The notes below the pieces were generated by a model. That model was not told the origin of the DNA, did not search any database, and saw only the letters and a program-made list of their open reading frames with translations. A stretch of DNA of 12,812 nucleotides from Lachnospiraceae bacterium (GTDB taxonomy: Bacteria; Bacillota; Clostridia; Lachnospirales; Lachnospiraceae): NCBI GenBank assembly GCA_900770535.1, contig CAAHDV010000190.1, positions 1 to 12,812 of the forward strand, read 5' to 3'. Positions within the stretch are counted from its first letter, which is position 1. Each line of letters begins with the position of its first letter. The position numbers and the translations under genes are program-made. Positions 1 to 6,938 of the stretch are shown here, piece after piece.

Positions 1-519
1 CCTTATCCCTTCCCATGTATATTCCGCCGCCTGCGCCCAAGTAAGCCTGCTAACATCCGCCCAGGTGTTGTAAACATATTCATACGTTACCGCCAAATGT
101 GCGGGTTTGATCTCTTCGATTGTCAATTTCAAGTCCACCATATTTCCGGGGATTCCCAGCGTCCCGATAAACTTGATCGTAAACCGGCTGTTCGCATTAT
201 CCTCAAGCACCTCTACCGCTCCATTGGAATACCGGCTGGCCACATCGATGATCATACTTTTTGTAGTTGTTCCAGCTCCGGAAATCTTTGCCATGATACG
301 CTCTCTGCGAAATGTATCAGATTTCGAAATATCCACCTCAAGGCCAAACAGCTGCTCATATCTGGATAACAACCCGCTTGCCGTTTCGACAAAGCATTCA
401 GAAATAGTCCTGCTCAGGCTTTCTTCCAGCTTCCCCGAAACAGCAGACAGGATAGACTGCAGTGTCTGCATGGTCACATTCTTGTCATAATAATCCGGAA
501 GCAGTTTAATCAGTTCCAA
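1..519 (-). CDS. xkdU: Baseplate protein, YmfQ/DUF2313 family (XkdU-like), 3' end cut by window edge
   Basis: A 173-codon open frame runs off the left edge without a stop. The translation starts ELIKLLPDYYDKN and ends in a Tyr/Trp-rich segment (Y-x-Y-x-YNTW, then TW and YTW repeats) typical of the C-terminus of YmfQ/DUF2313 proteins, so probably only a few residues are missing. In PBSX- and Mu-like phages this protein follows the baseplate J wedge protein and completes the wedge near the tail-fibre attachment. The start is read as TTG at 519, because GGAGGT at 528-533 lies 8 bases upstream and no ATG, GTG or other TTG in this frame is so placed. The gene overlaps the end of the J gene by 14 bases. 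The family call is firm; the TTG start is an inference from the ribosome site. Confidence 0.85.
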   Translation of the reverse strand, partial: MELIKLLPDYYDKNVTMQTLQSILSAVSGKLEESLSRTISECFVETASGLLSRYEQLFGLEVDISKSDTFRRERIMAKISGAGTTTKSMIIDVASRYSNGAVEVLEDNANSRFTIKFIGTLGIPGNMVDLKLTIEEIKPAHLAVTYEYVYNTWADVSRLTWAQAAEYTWEGIR

Positions 520-1528
520 GTGCACTCACCTCCGTCAATGTCACTGTCCCGATGACTGGTATCTGCTTTCCTCCAACCGTTACATTGCTGATTCCTGCGT
601 TGAGCTGAAATGCATCGAAATCCTCTACCCCTGGAGTGTCCAGAAGGAGGCTCCCAAGCTTTGCATAGCTCACCCGATATGTACGGAATATCGTATCTTT
701 CAGGAATACATCCAGCGCCGCGGTAAAAGCTGCCTTCACCTGCTCTATAGTCCTACTGCCATCCAACAAGACATTCGCCGCGACATTGATCGTAAGTGCT
801 TCCGGGCTTGATACCGTTACCGTCGCCCCGATCGGACGGACTGTCTCGATGTATGTCGCTACTGTCGCCGGAAGGTCTTCCGAAATCTCTTTATCGGCAT
901 TGACGACCAATATAGTCACCGTTCCCGGTCCATCATCCAGCGGAAAGACCTTTGCTGCACCGGTCCCCGGAACGCTCATTGCCCACTGCTGATAATGATA
1001 GGCATTTCCTGATGTAGCCGGCAACCGGACTTTGATGTAGAGTCGCTCCCTCATGGCTTCATCCGTCTCCTCGTCCGTTCCGGTCGTGATGATGTCGCCT
1101 AACACTGCTGTGACCCCTGTAACGTTAGAGATTGGCTGCAGCTCACCGCTGTACTGATTCCCAATATCACCAGCGGTCTCACAGGTCACCTCATACACAT
1201 CCGGTTCCAGTTCGTCCGTGACCACATACACCAGATTATTGATTCCCCATCGGGTCTGCAGTGCAACGCTCTTGTTGGCCGTCATCTTGCGTACCGCTGC
1301 CGTCGCTGCCTTTCTGATGATTCCAAAAGGTGCTGCCGCCTTATCCAGATATTCACCAATCGCAGTATCCGGAAGTACCAGATCTACAAAATTGTCCAGT
1401 TCAAAACTCTGCTGCGTCAGAAAATATGCACACGGCGCCAGTGCGTCATAAATGATGCTTCCCTCTCGTTTATCGACATCGTTCGGCACCTTGTCCAGCA
1501 TTGCCTGAAGCAGTTCCTCGTAGGTCAT
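506..1528 (-). CDS. xkdT: Baseplate J-like wedge protein (XkdT-like)
   Basis: 340 residues. The N-terminus (MTYEELLQAMLDKVP, then REGSIIYDALAP) and the central TGTDEETDEAMRERL segment (about residues 150-164), followed by GNAYHYQQWAMSVPG, are hallmarks of the baseplate J/gp47 family. The C-terminal half holds the usual beta-rich wedge repeats (ALTINVAANVLL and similar). The protein forms the inner wedge ring of a contractile-tail baseplate and links hub to outer plate. The ATG at 1528 is preceded by AAGGAGGT at a normal distance. It shares ATGA (4 bases) with the upstream DUF2634 gene and overlaps the downstream XkdU-like gene by 14 bases. Length is normal for the family and no damage is visible. 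Confidence 0.93.
   Translation of the reverse strand: MTYEELLQAMLDKVPNDVDKREGSIIYDALAPCAYFLTQQSFELDNFVDLVLPDTAIGEYLDKAAAPFGIIRKAATAAVRKMTANKSVALQTRWGINNLVYVVTDELEPDVYEVTCETAGDIGNQYSGELQPISNVTGVTAVLGDIITTGTDEETDEAMRERLYIKVRLPATSGNAYHYQQWAMSVPGTGAAKVFPLDDGPGTVTILVVNADKEISEDLPATVATYIETVRPIGATVTVSSPEALTINVAANVLLDGSRTIEQVKAAFTAALDVFLKDTIFRTYRVSYAKLGSLLLDTPGVEDFDAFQLNAGISNVTVGGKQIPVIGTVTLTEVSALGTD
528..533 (-). promoter_or_regulatory. Ribosome binding site deciding a TTG start for the XkdU-like gene
   Basis: GGAGGT with an 8-base gap to TTG at 519-517. It lies inside the last codons of the upstream baseplate J gene, so the two genes are probably translationally coupled. The 12-mer GGAGGTGAGTGC found here also occurs at the XkdQ start. 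Confidence 0.7.
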
Positions 1529-1911
1529 ACCTGCACCTCCTTCTCAATTTCAATCTCTCCATAGATACTCTGGACATCAAATGTACAGTGGCAGGTGTCC
1601 TCCAAGAAATCGAACTCGAAACCATCCACCTCCAAAATCCGGTCATCCCGGAGCAGCGCCTCCTGAATCATCCGCTTCATCTCCGCTCGTACATAGGGAC
1701 GTTCCTCTCCAATCAACTCTTTCCAGGCAATGCCGTACCCGAAACTGTAGATCGGATATTCATACTGCTCCGTGGAAAGCACCTTATAGATTGCCTGTTT
1801 CAAGGACTCTAATGCGTCCACAAAGCCCTCTATCTTCGTTTCAGATAATTGATATGTCTTGCTGTCAAAAGCCCGCTCCTGCAGTACCAGACCTGTTGTC
1901 AATGAGCCCAT
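1525..1911 (-). CDS. xkdS: DUF2634 baseplate protein (XkdS-like, gp25-type)
   Basis: 128 residues. After the start come SLTTGLVLQERAFDSKTYQL and a middle segment with QAIYKVLSTEQYEYPIYSFGYGI, the signature of DUF2634/XkdS proteins, which occupy the gp25-like place in the baseplate wedge. A GTG at 1917 would add two residues, but GGAGGT at 1920-1925 is only 2 bases from it. The ATG at 1911 sits 8 bases away and is the better start. The C-terminus is a short beta segment ending in EIEKEVQV, and its stop overlaps the start of the baseplate J gene by 4 bases. Fixed gene order (XkdR, XkdS, XkdT) supports the call. Confidence 0.88.
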   Translation of the reverse strand: MGSLTTGLVLQERAFDSKTYQLSETKIEGFVDALESLKQAIYKVLSTEQYEYPIYSFGYGIAWKELIGEERPYVRAEMKRMIQEALLRDDRILEVDGFEFDFLEDTCHCTFDVQSIYGEIEIEKEVQV

Positions 1912-1913
1912 AA

Positions 1914-2192
1914 TCACCCACCTCCCGTCAGATACGGCTTGCCGATGATCTCCAAAATGTAATATTCGTGACCACCATCATTCTGGAGCAGGCGGACCTT
2001 GTCTCCGGAAACCAGCTTCTGCTTCATATTGCCTGTAACCATGTCCATCGGGATCGGCATTACCCCGACCTGCATTGCTGAACCTGTATAGGTGCCAAGC
2101 AGGACTGCGGCAGGTTTCCGGTTCCGGATATAATTATCTACGACGGTCTTGACTACGTTGTAAAGGTCCAATGCTGCATTCCTGTCACTCAC
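1914..2192 (-). CDS. xkdR: DUF2577 baseplate protein (XkdR-like)
   Basis: 92 residues, a normal size for DUF2577. The sequence has an N-terminal helix ([23 protein letters not shown]) and then a small beta-barrel-like part ([44 protein letters not shown]), as expected for XkdR. These proteins lie between the hub protein XkdQ and the wedge protein XkdS in PBSX-type tails; their exact position in the baseplate is less well known. The start is GTG at 2192, 8 bases after a GGAGGT within the XkdQ gene. It overlaps XkdQ by 8 bases. Neighbours on both sides are the expected ones. Confidence 0.85.
   Translation of the reverse strand: MSDRNAALDLYNVVKTVVDNYIRNRKPAAVLLGTYTGSAMQVGVMPIPMDMVTGNMKQKLVSGDKVRLLQNDGGHEYYILEIIGKPYLTGGG
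1920..1925 (-). promoter_or_regulatory. Ribosome binding site choosing ATG 1911 for the DUF2634 gene
   Basis: GGAGGT, formed by the last Gly codons of the upstream DUF2577 gene, lies 8 bases before ATG 1911 but only 2 bases before the alternative GTG 1917. Confidence 0.65.
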
Positions 2193-3138
2193 CTGTCATC
2201 ACCTCCACTGTCATCGTGTGCACCGGCAGGAAATCATGAGTGACCTTCTTCACAATCAATCTCCGGTTCAAGCCGATATCCTCGATGCTCCCATAAATGC
2301 TGTTGCCGGCACGTACCCGGATATCTCCCAGGCACTCCAGCTTCAAGGTCTCTTTCTCGTGGTTATAAAGCTTCAGCAGATTATTTGCCCGCTCCTGAGC
2401 CTTGGCTGCATTATCAATCCCGGTGCCTGCTGATTCCACATACTGGAGCAGGCCGAACCGGTTCACAGCCTCCTGATCGACCGCCGCACCAATGTCAATC
2501 TGACCGTTCGCTTTATTCTTCCACACGACCTTGATGCGGTTGTAGAACTCTTCGTCAATCGATTTTTCCCAGCTATACCCAGTGCAGAGGCTGTTATCGC
2601 CCAGCACAAGTGGAAGCTGCAGATTCCGCATATTCCAGAGGCACACAGAGCCGTACTCATCCCGGAGGCAGTACATCTCCTGCGTGCCAATCAAGGTATC
2701 TGATACCGCCTGCACGACATGATCCAGCCACGTCCTGTCATAATCGGCAATCGTCGGGATGATGAAGCCCGGCTCTTCCATCGTTCCAGGAGTAAGCGAC
2801 AGATAAGCGCACATATTCTGCACCAAAGTCTTGAGCGTACCACCCTCCAGGACAACCAGGTCCTTGTGCTTTGCGTATCTGAGCTGGTCATAAGCCTTGA
2901 TTTTGATGATTCCGCTTTCGTCGCCGGATGCCCTGAATCCCTTACCAAAAAAGATGCCGTCCGCCTGATCATTATCCGTCAGACGAATGACATCTCCATT
3001 TTGCAGAGTCAGACCGTTTTTGATGTAGGACACCTCCAGGCAGCTCGCGCCCTCGTTCAGGGCATCCGACCAGGAGATCTTTGCGCACATCTCCGATATG
3101 TCATATATCTGTCCCTGGCTCTCTGCTAGTAATTCCAT
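2185..3138 (-). CDS. xkdQ: Tail hub protein, XkdQ/YqbQ-like
   Basis: 317 residues from the preferred ATG. The N-terminal part has the beta pattern of contractile-tail hub (gp27/gpD-like) proteins: [18 protein letters not shown], then [12 protein letters not shown] and [18 protein letters not shown]. The middle contains the [22 protein letters not shown] segment typical of XkdQ, and the C-terminus a domain beginning [15 protein letters not shown] (here [11 protein letters not shown]). The protein forms the cylinder through which the tube and spike pass. GGAGGT at 3146-3151 is 7 bases before ATG 3138, whereas a GTG at 3147 overlaps that site, so the shorter start is chosen. The gene follows the LysM protein and overlaps XkdR by 8 bases, the order seen in PBSX. 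Confidence 0.9.
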   Translation of the reverse strand: MELLAESQGQIYDISEMCAKISWSDALNEGASCLEVSYIKNGLTLQNGDVIRLTDNDQADGIFFGKGFRASGDESGIIKIKAYDQLRYAKHKDLVVLEGGTLKTLVQNMCAYLSLTPGTMEEPGFIIPTIADYDRTWLDHVVQAVSDTLIGTQEMYCLRDEYGSVCLWNMRNLQLPLVLGDNSLCTGYSWEKSIDEEFYNRIKVVWKNKANGQIDIGAAVDQEAVNRFGLLQYVESAGTGIDNAAKAQERANNLLKLYNHEKETLKLECLGDIRVRAGNSIYGSIEDIGLNRRLIVKKVTHDFLPVHTMTVEVMTGE

Positions 3139-3145
3139 AGCACTC

Positions 3146-3151
3146 ACCTCC
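3146..3151 (-). promoter_or_regulatory. Ribosome binding site choosing ATG 3138 for the XkdQ-like gene
   Basis: GGAGGT begins at the last base of the upstream TAG stop and gives a 7-base gap to ATG 3138. The GTG at 3147 lies within the site itself and is not usable with it. Confidence 0.7.
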
Positions 3152-3816
3152 TATGCCGGTATGTTTAAGACCTGACCACTATAGATCAGATTCGGATTCT
3201 TGATAGACGGGTTGGCGGAAGCAATTTTAGGATATTGGGAGCCATTGCCGTAATATTTCTTTGCCAGTCCCCACAGTGTGTCGCCAGACTGTACAGTATG
3301 GGTCTTATTCTCCGTCACAGCCGGATTCTCCTGCGGCGCACCGGAAGACACATCTTCCTGTTTCACCGTAGCCGCCACGGTCTGTACTGCAACATAGCGC
3401 TTTCCGGGAGCCTTATATTCCAGCAGCTTAAGGGTCAGGTACTTATCCCCCTCCTCGCCGGCTTTTTCCACAGCTTCCACGCTCTCGACCAGAACCATGG
3501 CACTGATATCATCCGTGATATCGTTAGATGCGATGAACCGGAGCGGCTTCTTGTTCCTCTGCGCTTTCCGGAACATCTTCTCGTAGTAGTCCGCATCCGC
3601 TCTGGCTCCGGATTCCATGTAATGGTACTCCTGACTTGGGAACTCCGCCTCGAAGCTGTATTCTTCCAGTTCGCAGTACGATGGAACCGATACCTGCCCG
3701 CCGCACAATACCTGGTACTTCTCCACATTCAGATTTCTGGCACGCTTGATCTCTTCCGGATTCACCGGAAGCTTGTATTTCCTGCCGCCATATTTGAAAT
3801 AGATCGAATACGCCAT
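3151..3816 (-). CDS. xkdP: LysM-containing tail/baseplate hub protein (XkdP-like)
   Basis: 221 residues. Residues 173-221 are a clear LysM domain: HTVQSGDTLWGLAKKYYGNG, then an Asn-rich turn (NPSIKNPNLIYSGQ) and VLNIPA. The N-terminal 140 residues match the XkdP/gp53-like tail domain (SIYFKYGGRKYKLPVNPEEI, later KKPLRFIAS and YLTLKLLEYK). A Pro/Gln/Glu-rich linker (about 145-172) joins the two. In contractile tails this protein binds the hub or tube end; LysM here is likely structural or directed to peptidoglycan. ATG 3816 shares its A with the TAA stop of the tape-measure gene, and AAGGAG lies about 10 bases upstream. Length and position agree with the family. Confidence 0.92.
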   Translation of the reverse strand: MAYSIYFKYGGRKYKLPVNPEEIKRARNLNVEKYQVLCGGQVSVPSYCELEEYSFEAEFPSQEYHYMESGARADADYYEKMFRKAQRNKKPLRFIASNDITDDISAMVLVESVEAVEKAGEEGDKYLTLKLLEYKAPGKRYVAVQTVAATVKQEDVSSGAPQENPAVTENKTHTVQSGDTLWGLAKKYYGNGSQYPKIASANPSIKNPNLIYSGQVLNIPA

Positions 3817-5816
3817 TATGGATACACTCCTTCCGGTGCTGTTGCGATGATTTCCTTAAGCTGCTCTGCCATGTGGGCTGCTACACCGTCCACATCGGCT
3901 TCTTTGGTGATGGGGCCGGTAAACTCCACTTTAATGCTCGGAGCAAGGGTATTCTGGGCAATGCGAGCCACATAGTCGCGTTCTGCCAGCTTCCTCATCC
4001 ACTCAATATCCTCTTCGTTCTCTACCTTTACTGCGCCGCCCTTCCCCGTTCCTTTCACCGTCGCTGGATTTCCTGCTGTTGCAGAACTTCCGGCATTTCC
4101 AAACTGTGAAAAATCAAAGGATGCTCCGCCTGCTTCCGGATTAAACCCGGCAAATAGATTCGATGCCTTGTCAGCAAAACTGCTTCCAACATCATATCCT
4201 TTATTATAAGAATTACCGTATCCAAATCTTTCAAGCTGTAATTTTGCCTTGTCGATTCTCTCAAAACTTACCGAATTATTCTGCTTGATACCATTCTTGA
4301 AGCTATTTACCGAATTGGTCCATCCGCCAACCACAGCGGATAGATTCGAACCGAACACAGCATCTATTGCGCTTGCACACGACTGCATCACGCCTATCAC
4401 AAAATTTGCCAGATCGGCAATGAGATTCATGATTGCGAGTACCGGGTTGTTTAGGAAATTGGCAAAGAACTCTGCAAATGAAATGCAAAGGTTTGTTACA
4501 TCCGTGCCGATCCCTACCGCAAAATTCCACCCTGCTATCAGAATATTTCCTACGAATGCTCCTGCAGCAGACAACGCGCCGACAATCATGCCTGTGGCAC
4601 TGACGCTGCTGCCGGAGAAATGATTGAATGCAGCAACCCCGGCATACAGCAGGCCAATCAATAAAATGATTCCCCCAACCACCCATGTAATCGGGCAAGC
4701 CATTAATGCTGCGTTAAAACCATACTGACTTGCTGTTGCGAAAAATGTTGCGCCGGCACTCATTTCTACAGATGCCGCATGTATAGTCTCCGCCATTGCC
4801 GCCGCTGCCAATACACCGTTCGTTATTCCAAGCGCAGAACTGTATATCAGCCAGGCAGCTGCTATACCGAATACAACTGGTCCTAAAACATCTAAATTAT
4901 CCGATACCCACCCGATACCATCCAACAGCGCGCTGAATGCGCCTGCTGCCATGTGCACAGCTCCGGTCAGATTCTGAATCGCAGCCTGTCCCTTATCAGA
5001 ATTAAGCATATTGTTTGCTTTCTCAAACACGCTTCCAAATGCCTGCATTCCGGAATTCTTTATTCTCGTCCAGACATCCGCAAATGTCATTAGCATCTGA
5101 GCAAATTTCCCATTGATATCATCCGCCGCTGAAAACATGGCATTTTTGATGATATCTGAAGTAATAAGTCCCTGCGATGACATCTCTTTCAGTTCGCCTT
5201 TAGATTTCCCCATATACTCAGCAATCGCATTAGCAACCATCGGAGCATTCTCCATCACAGACCGAAATTCATCGCCCTGCAGTTTTCCGGCTGCCATGGC
5301 CTGTGTAATCTGCAGGAAAGCAGAGTTCTGTTCAGCCTGTCCGGCTCCGGATACTTTCAAAGACTTCTGGAGAAGCTCCGTAAATCCAAGTGCCTCCTGA
5401 TTACTGCCAAAGCTGTCACCTGCCAGCATTCTCATTTTCGCCGCTGCGTTCGCCATATCAACATAACTGCCCCTCGCCCTATTTGCTGCTGCAAAAACAT
5501 CGTTCTGTAATGCCTTCTGTTCCTCCAGATTTTCTGTAATCATGGATAAACGAGCATTTGTGTTGGTGTAAATATCCGTCATGTCCATGCCCTTTTTTAC
5601 TGCTGCAAGGCTTACGACTGTCCCGATCAGGCGTGCAAGGCCGCCGCTTGCGGCGTTGGCTGCAGTGCTGGTGCGCTTCAAAGACTCATTATAATCATCT
5701 GTCTTCTTACTGGCGCCGAGAACCGTTCTTGCAGCTTTGTCTGAATTCTCAATAATCTTCTTCACCGTTGAGCTATAATTATCGTACAGTTTAAACATTG
5801 CACTTAACGTCGGCAC
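3816..5816 (-). CDS. xkdO: Tail tape measure protein
   Basis: 666 residues. The N-terminus (MPTLSAMFKLYDNYSSTVKKI) is followed by the conserved tape-measure N-terminal domain: DIYTNTNARLSMITENLEEQ, LQKSLKVSGAGQAEQNSAFL, GKLQGDEFRSVMENAPMVA and ADVWTRIKNSGMQAFG (about residues 80-265). Residues about 308-475 hold four or more hydrophobic segments (for example VVFGIAAAWLIYSSALGI and WVVGGIILLIGLLYAGVAAF) expected to help membrane passage of DNA. At about 1.5 angstrom per residue, the usual relation, the tail would be near 100 nm. The start is GTG 5816, with AGGGGGTGA about 7 bases upstream. That site lies at the end of the frameshifted chaperone frame, whose stop is only 4 bases before the GTG. 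The stretch near 4130-4310 is visibly richer in A+T. Confidence 0.92.
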   Translation of the reverse strand: MPTLSAMFKLYDNYSSTVKKIIENSDKAARTVLGASKKTDDYNESLKRTSTAANAASGGLARLIGTVVSLAAVKKGMDMTDIYTNTNARLSMITENLEEQKALQNDVFAAANRARGSYVDMANAAAKMRMLAGDSFGSNQEALGFTELLQKSLKVSGAGQAEQNSAFLQITQAMAAGKLQGDEFRSVMENAPMVANAIAEYMGKSKGELKEMSSQGLITSDIIKNAMFSAADDINGKFAQMLMTFADVWTRIKNSGMQAFGSVFEKANNMLNSDKGQAAIQNLTGAVHMAAGAFSALLDGIGWVSDNLDVLGPVVFGIAAAWLIYSSALGITNGVLAAAAMAETIHAASVEMSAGATFFATASQYGFNAALMACPITWVVGGIILLIGLLYAGVAAFNHFSGSSVSATGMIVGALSAAGAFVGNILIAGWNFAVGIGTDVTNLCISFAEFFANFLNNPVLAIMNLIADLANFVIGVMQSCASAIDAVFGSNLSAVVGGWTNSVNSFKNGIKQNNSVSFERIDKAKLQLERFGYGNSYNKGYDVGSSFADKASNLFAGFNPEAGGASFDFSQFGNAGSSATAGNPATVKGTGKGGAVKVENEEDIEWMRKLAERDYVARIAQNTLAPSIKVEFTGPITKEADVDGVAAHMAEQLKEIIATAPEGVYP

Positions 5817-5820
5817 CGTG

Positions 5821-6401
5821 TCACCCCCTCTTCATTTTCAGCTTTGTTTCCTGCCTTTTTTCTTCCTGAATTCTCAAATCAATACTGGCATATACTATCG
5901 CTTTCTCCTTCTTGCTCATTGATTCTAAGGTCGAAGGAAGTATGTGTAATTTCTGCAGGGCGTAGTGAGCATAATTCAGCTCGGCATCGCCCTGCTCAAT
6001 CAGTTTTTTGCCTCGCCGATATCCTCATTGATATCTTTGTCCAATCCGGACAGTTCCTGTACCTCCTGCAGGAGAGCTGCATACTCTCCGACATACAGCA
6101 GCTTATTCAGAAGTTTCGGGGCACCAAGAACGCCATAGGCTTTCTGCAGCTCTGCGTTATTAAGGTCCGGCTCCACTACAGCGATTGCAGTCATCTCTCT
6201 TCCGTATGCAATTCTGTCAAAAGTTTCATTTCCCTTCTTATCGCGCCTTGTGTGCTTCTTGACCAGCTCTTCATTCTCTTCCTGCGTCACCGGACGGATT
6301 ACAAACGGGACCGTCTTGCCTCCCTCTTTAAACCGTTCAGATACATACACTTCTTTATTCGCTGTCTGCTCAGGATGAAGAAATGCGCTTAAACTACTCA
6401 T
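5821..6401 (-). CDS. xkdN: Tail assembly chaperone, -1 frameshift (GT-like) product
   Basis: The same start as the short product, but the ribosome slips back one base at AAAAAAC (6003-6009) and continues in the -1 frame. That frame is open for 60 codons and stops with TGA at 5821-5823, giving about 193 residues. The added part reads LIEQGDAELNYAHYALQKLH, then a charged helix (SMSKKEKAIVYASIDLRIQE) and a Lys-rich tail ending KMKRG. It has no in-frame start with a good ribosome site, but is protein-like and fills the gap before the tape measure. Production of two chaperone forms by frameshifting is established for lambda G/GT and many long-tailed phages, where the extension recruits the tape measure. 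The signal is read directly from the sequence; its use in vivo is inferred. Confidence 0.85.
5955..6009 (-). promoter_or_regulatory. Programmed -1 ribosomal frameshift signal
   Basis: Slippery heptamer A AAA AAC at 6003-6009 in the right phase (GCA AAA AAC, then TGA in the zero frame). A 7-base spacer (5996-6002) follows, then a perfect 8-bp stem GCAGGGCG (5988-5995) / CGCCCTGC (5955-5962). The 25-base loop can form an inner 4-bp helix, GAGC (5979-5982) / GCTC (5967-5970). The zero-frame stop directly after the heptamer fits a pause-assisted slip. Confidence 0.88.
6000..6401 (-). CDS. xkdN: Tail assembly chaperone, short (G-like) product, XkdN family
   Basis: 133 residues, read in the zero frame and ending AKN-stop. 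The middle (KTVPFVIRPVTQEENEELVKKHT, later FDRIAYGREMTAIAVVEPDL and APKLLNKLLYVGEYAALLQEVQELSG) matches XkdN-type tail assembly chaperones. These bind the tape measure before tube polymerisation and are absent from the finished virion. The ATG at 6401 follows AAGGAG with a gap of about 10 bases. The gene sits between tube and tape measure, the standard place. Its last codons contain a -1 frameshift signal, so this is the major product and a longer form is made at lower level. Confidence 0.92.
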   Translation of the reverse strand: MSSLSAFLHPEQTANKEVYVSERFKEGGKTVPFVIRPVTQEENEELVKKHTRRDKKGNETFDRIAYGREMTAIAVVEPDLNNAELQKAYGVLGAPKLLNKLLYVGEYAALLQEVQELSGLDKDINEDIGEAKN

Positions 6402-6419
6402 ATTCTCTTATCTCCTTCC

Positions 6420-6451
6420 AAAATAAAAGAGGAGGCTGCGACACCTCTCCT
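6420..6451 (-). terminator. Terminator-like hairpin between tube and chaperone genes
   Basis: Starting in the tube gene's TAG stop, AGGAGAGG (6444-6451) pairs with CCTCCTCT (6428-6435) with one A/C mismatch and one G/T pair around an 8-base loop. The run TTTTATTTT follows. It could act as a weak intrinsic terminator or stabilise the tube mRNA, lowering expression of the genes downstream. Confidence 0.5.
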
Positions 6452-6929
6452 ACCTCATGTTCTCCGGAAAAGTATAACTCTCCAGTTCATCCACATCATC
6501 AAATGTGAAATCACTCTCTGTAGTGTTCAAATCCTCGCTGCCGTCTTCCAGATATGCCACCGGGACTTTCACCAGGATGACATTCCGCATCACCACTGTT
6601 CTGCGGCCGATGGTGGACCCCTCATCCTCATTGGTCGTCTGGATGCTGATCTGCGGGACCTTCCCCTCTTTGATGTATTTCTGGTAAATTGCCAGCGTTG
6701 CCGGGCTCACATTGTACATAGCGACAGAGCCCTTGCCCTCTGCTCCGACAACCTTATGCTGCTTCATCCGGTGACCGAACAGCTTCTTTGAGATCACTGT
6801 AAATTCAATGCTAGCATCTACCTTAGACAGTTCAAAGAAATACCGGTTCTGACCATCCACAGTGAGGTAAGCGCTACCATCGCTTCCGGTCACCAGATCG
6901 CTGATTTTTGTATAGTTATTTCCTGCCAT
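6450..6929 (-). CDS. xkdM: Phage tail tube protein (XkdM-like)
   Basis: 159 residues. The translation shows the tube-fold features of XkdM proteins: an N-terminal SGSDGSAYLTVDGQNRYFFE-like region (here GSDGSAYLTVDGQNRYFFEL), then VDASIEFTVISKKLFGHRMKQHKVVGAEGKG with the conserved KVVG..GKGS turn, and a final beta strand with FTFDDVDELESYTFPENM. It forms the stacked hexameric rings of the inner tube inside the sheath. ATG 6929 follows AAGGAGG. It lies 9 bases after the sheath gene, as in PBSX. A hairpin begins exactly at its stop codon, which could help keep this high-copy product abundant compared with the chaperone downstream. Confidence 0.92.
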   Translation of the reverse strand: MAGNNYTKISDLVTGSDGSAYLTVDGQNRYFFELSKVDASIEFTVISKKLFGHRMKQHKVVGAEGKGSVAMYNVSPATLAIYQKYIKEGKVPQISIQTTNEDEGSTIGRRTVVMRNVILVKVPVAYLEDGSEDLNTTESDFTFDDVDELESYTFPENMR

Positions 6930-6938
6930 ATTGCCTCC

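Noticed and set aside
107..490. A 127-codon plus-strand open frame at the left end
   Set aside because: Antisense to the YmfQ/XkdU-like gene, whose conserved Tyr/Trp motif is plain on the minus strand.
3235..3975. A 246-codon plus-strand open frame
   Set aside because: Lies antisense to the LysM/XkdP-like and tape-measure genes, both well supported; no ribosome site or recognisable protein.
6055..6075. AGGAGG-like run upstream of the frameshift site as a stimulating Shine-Dalgarno
   Set aside because: It is about 50 or more bases from the heptamer, too far for the usual 10-14 base effect.
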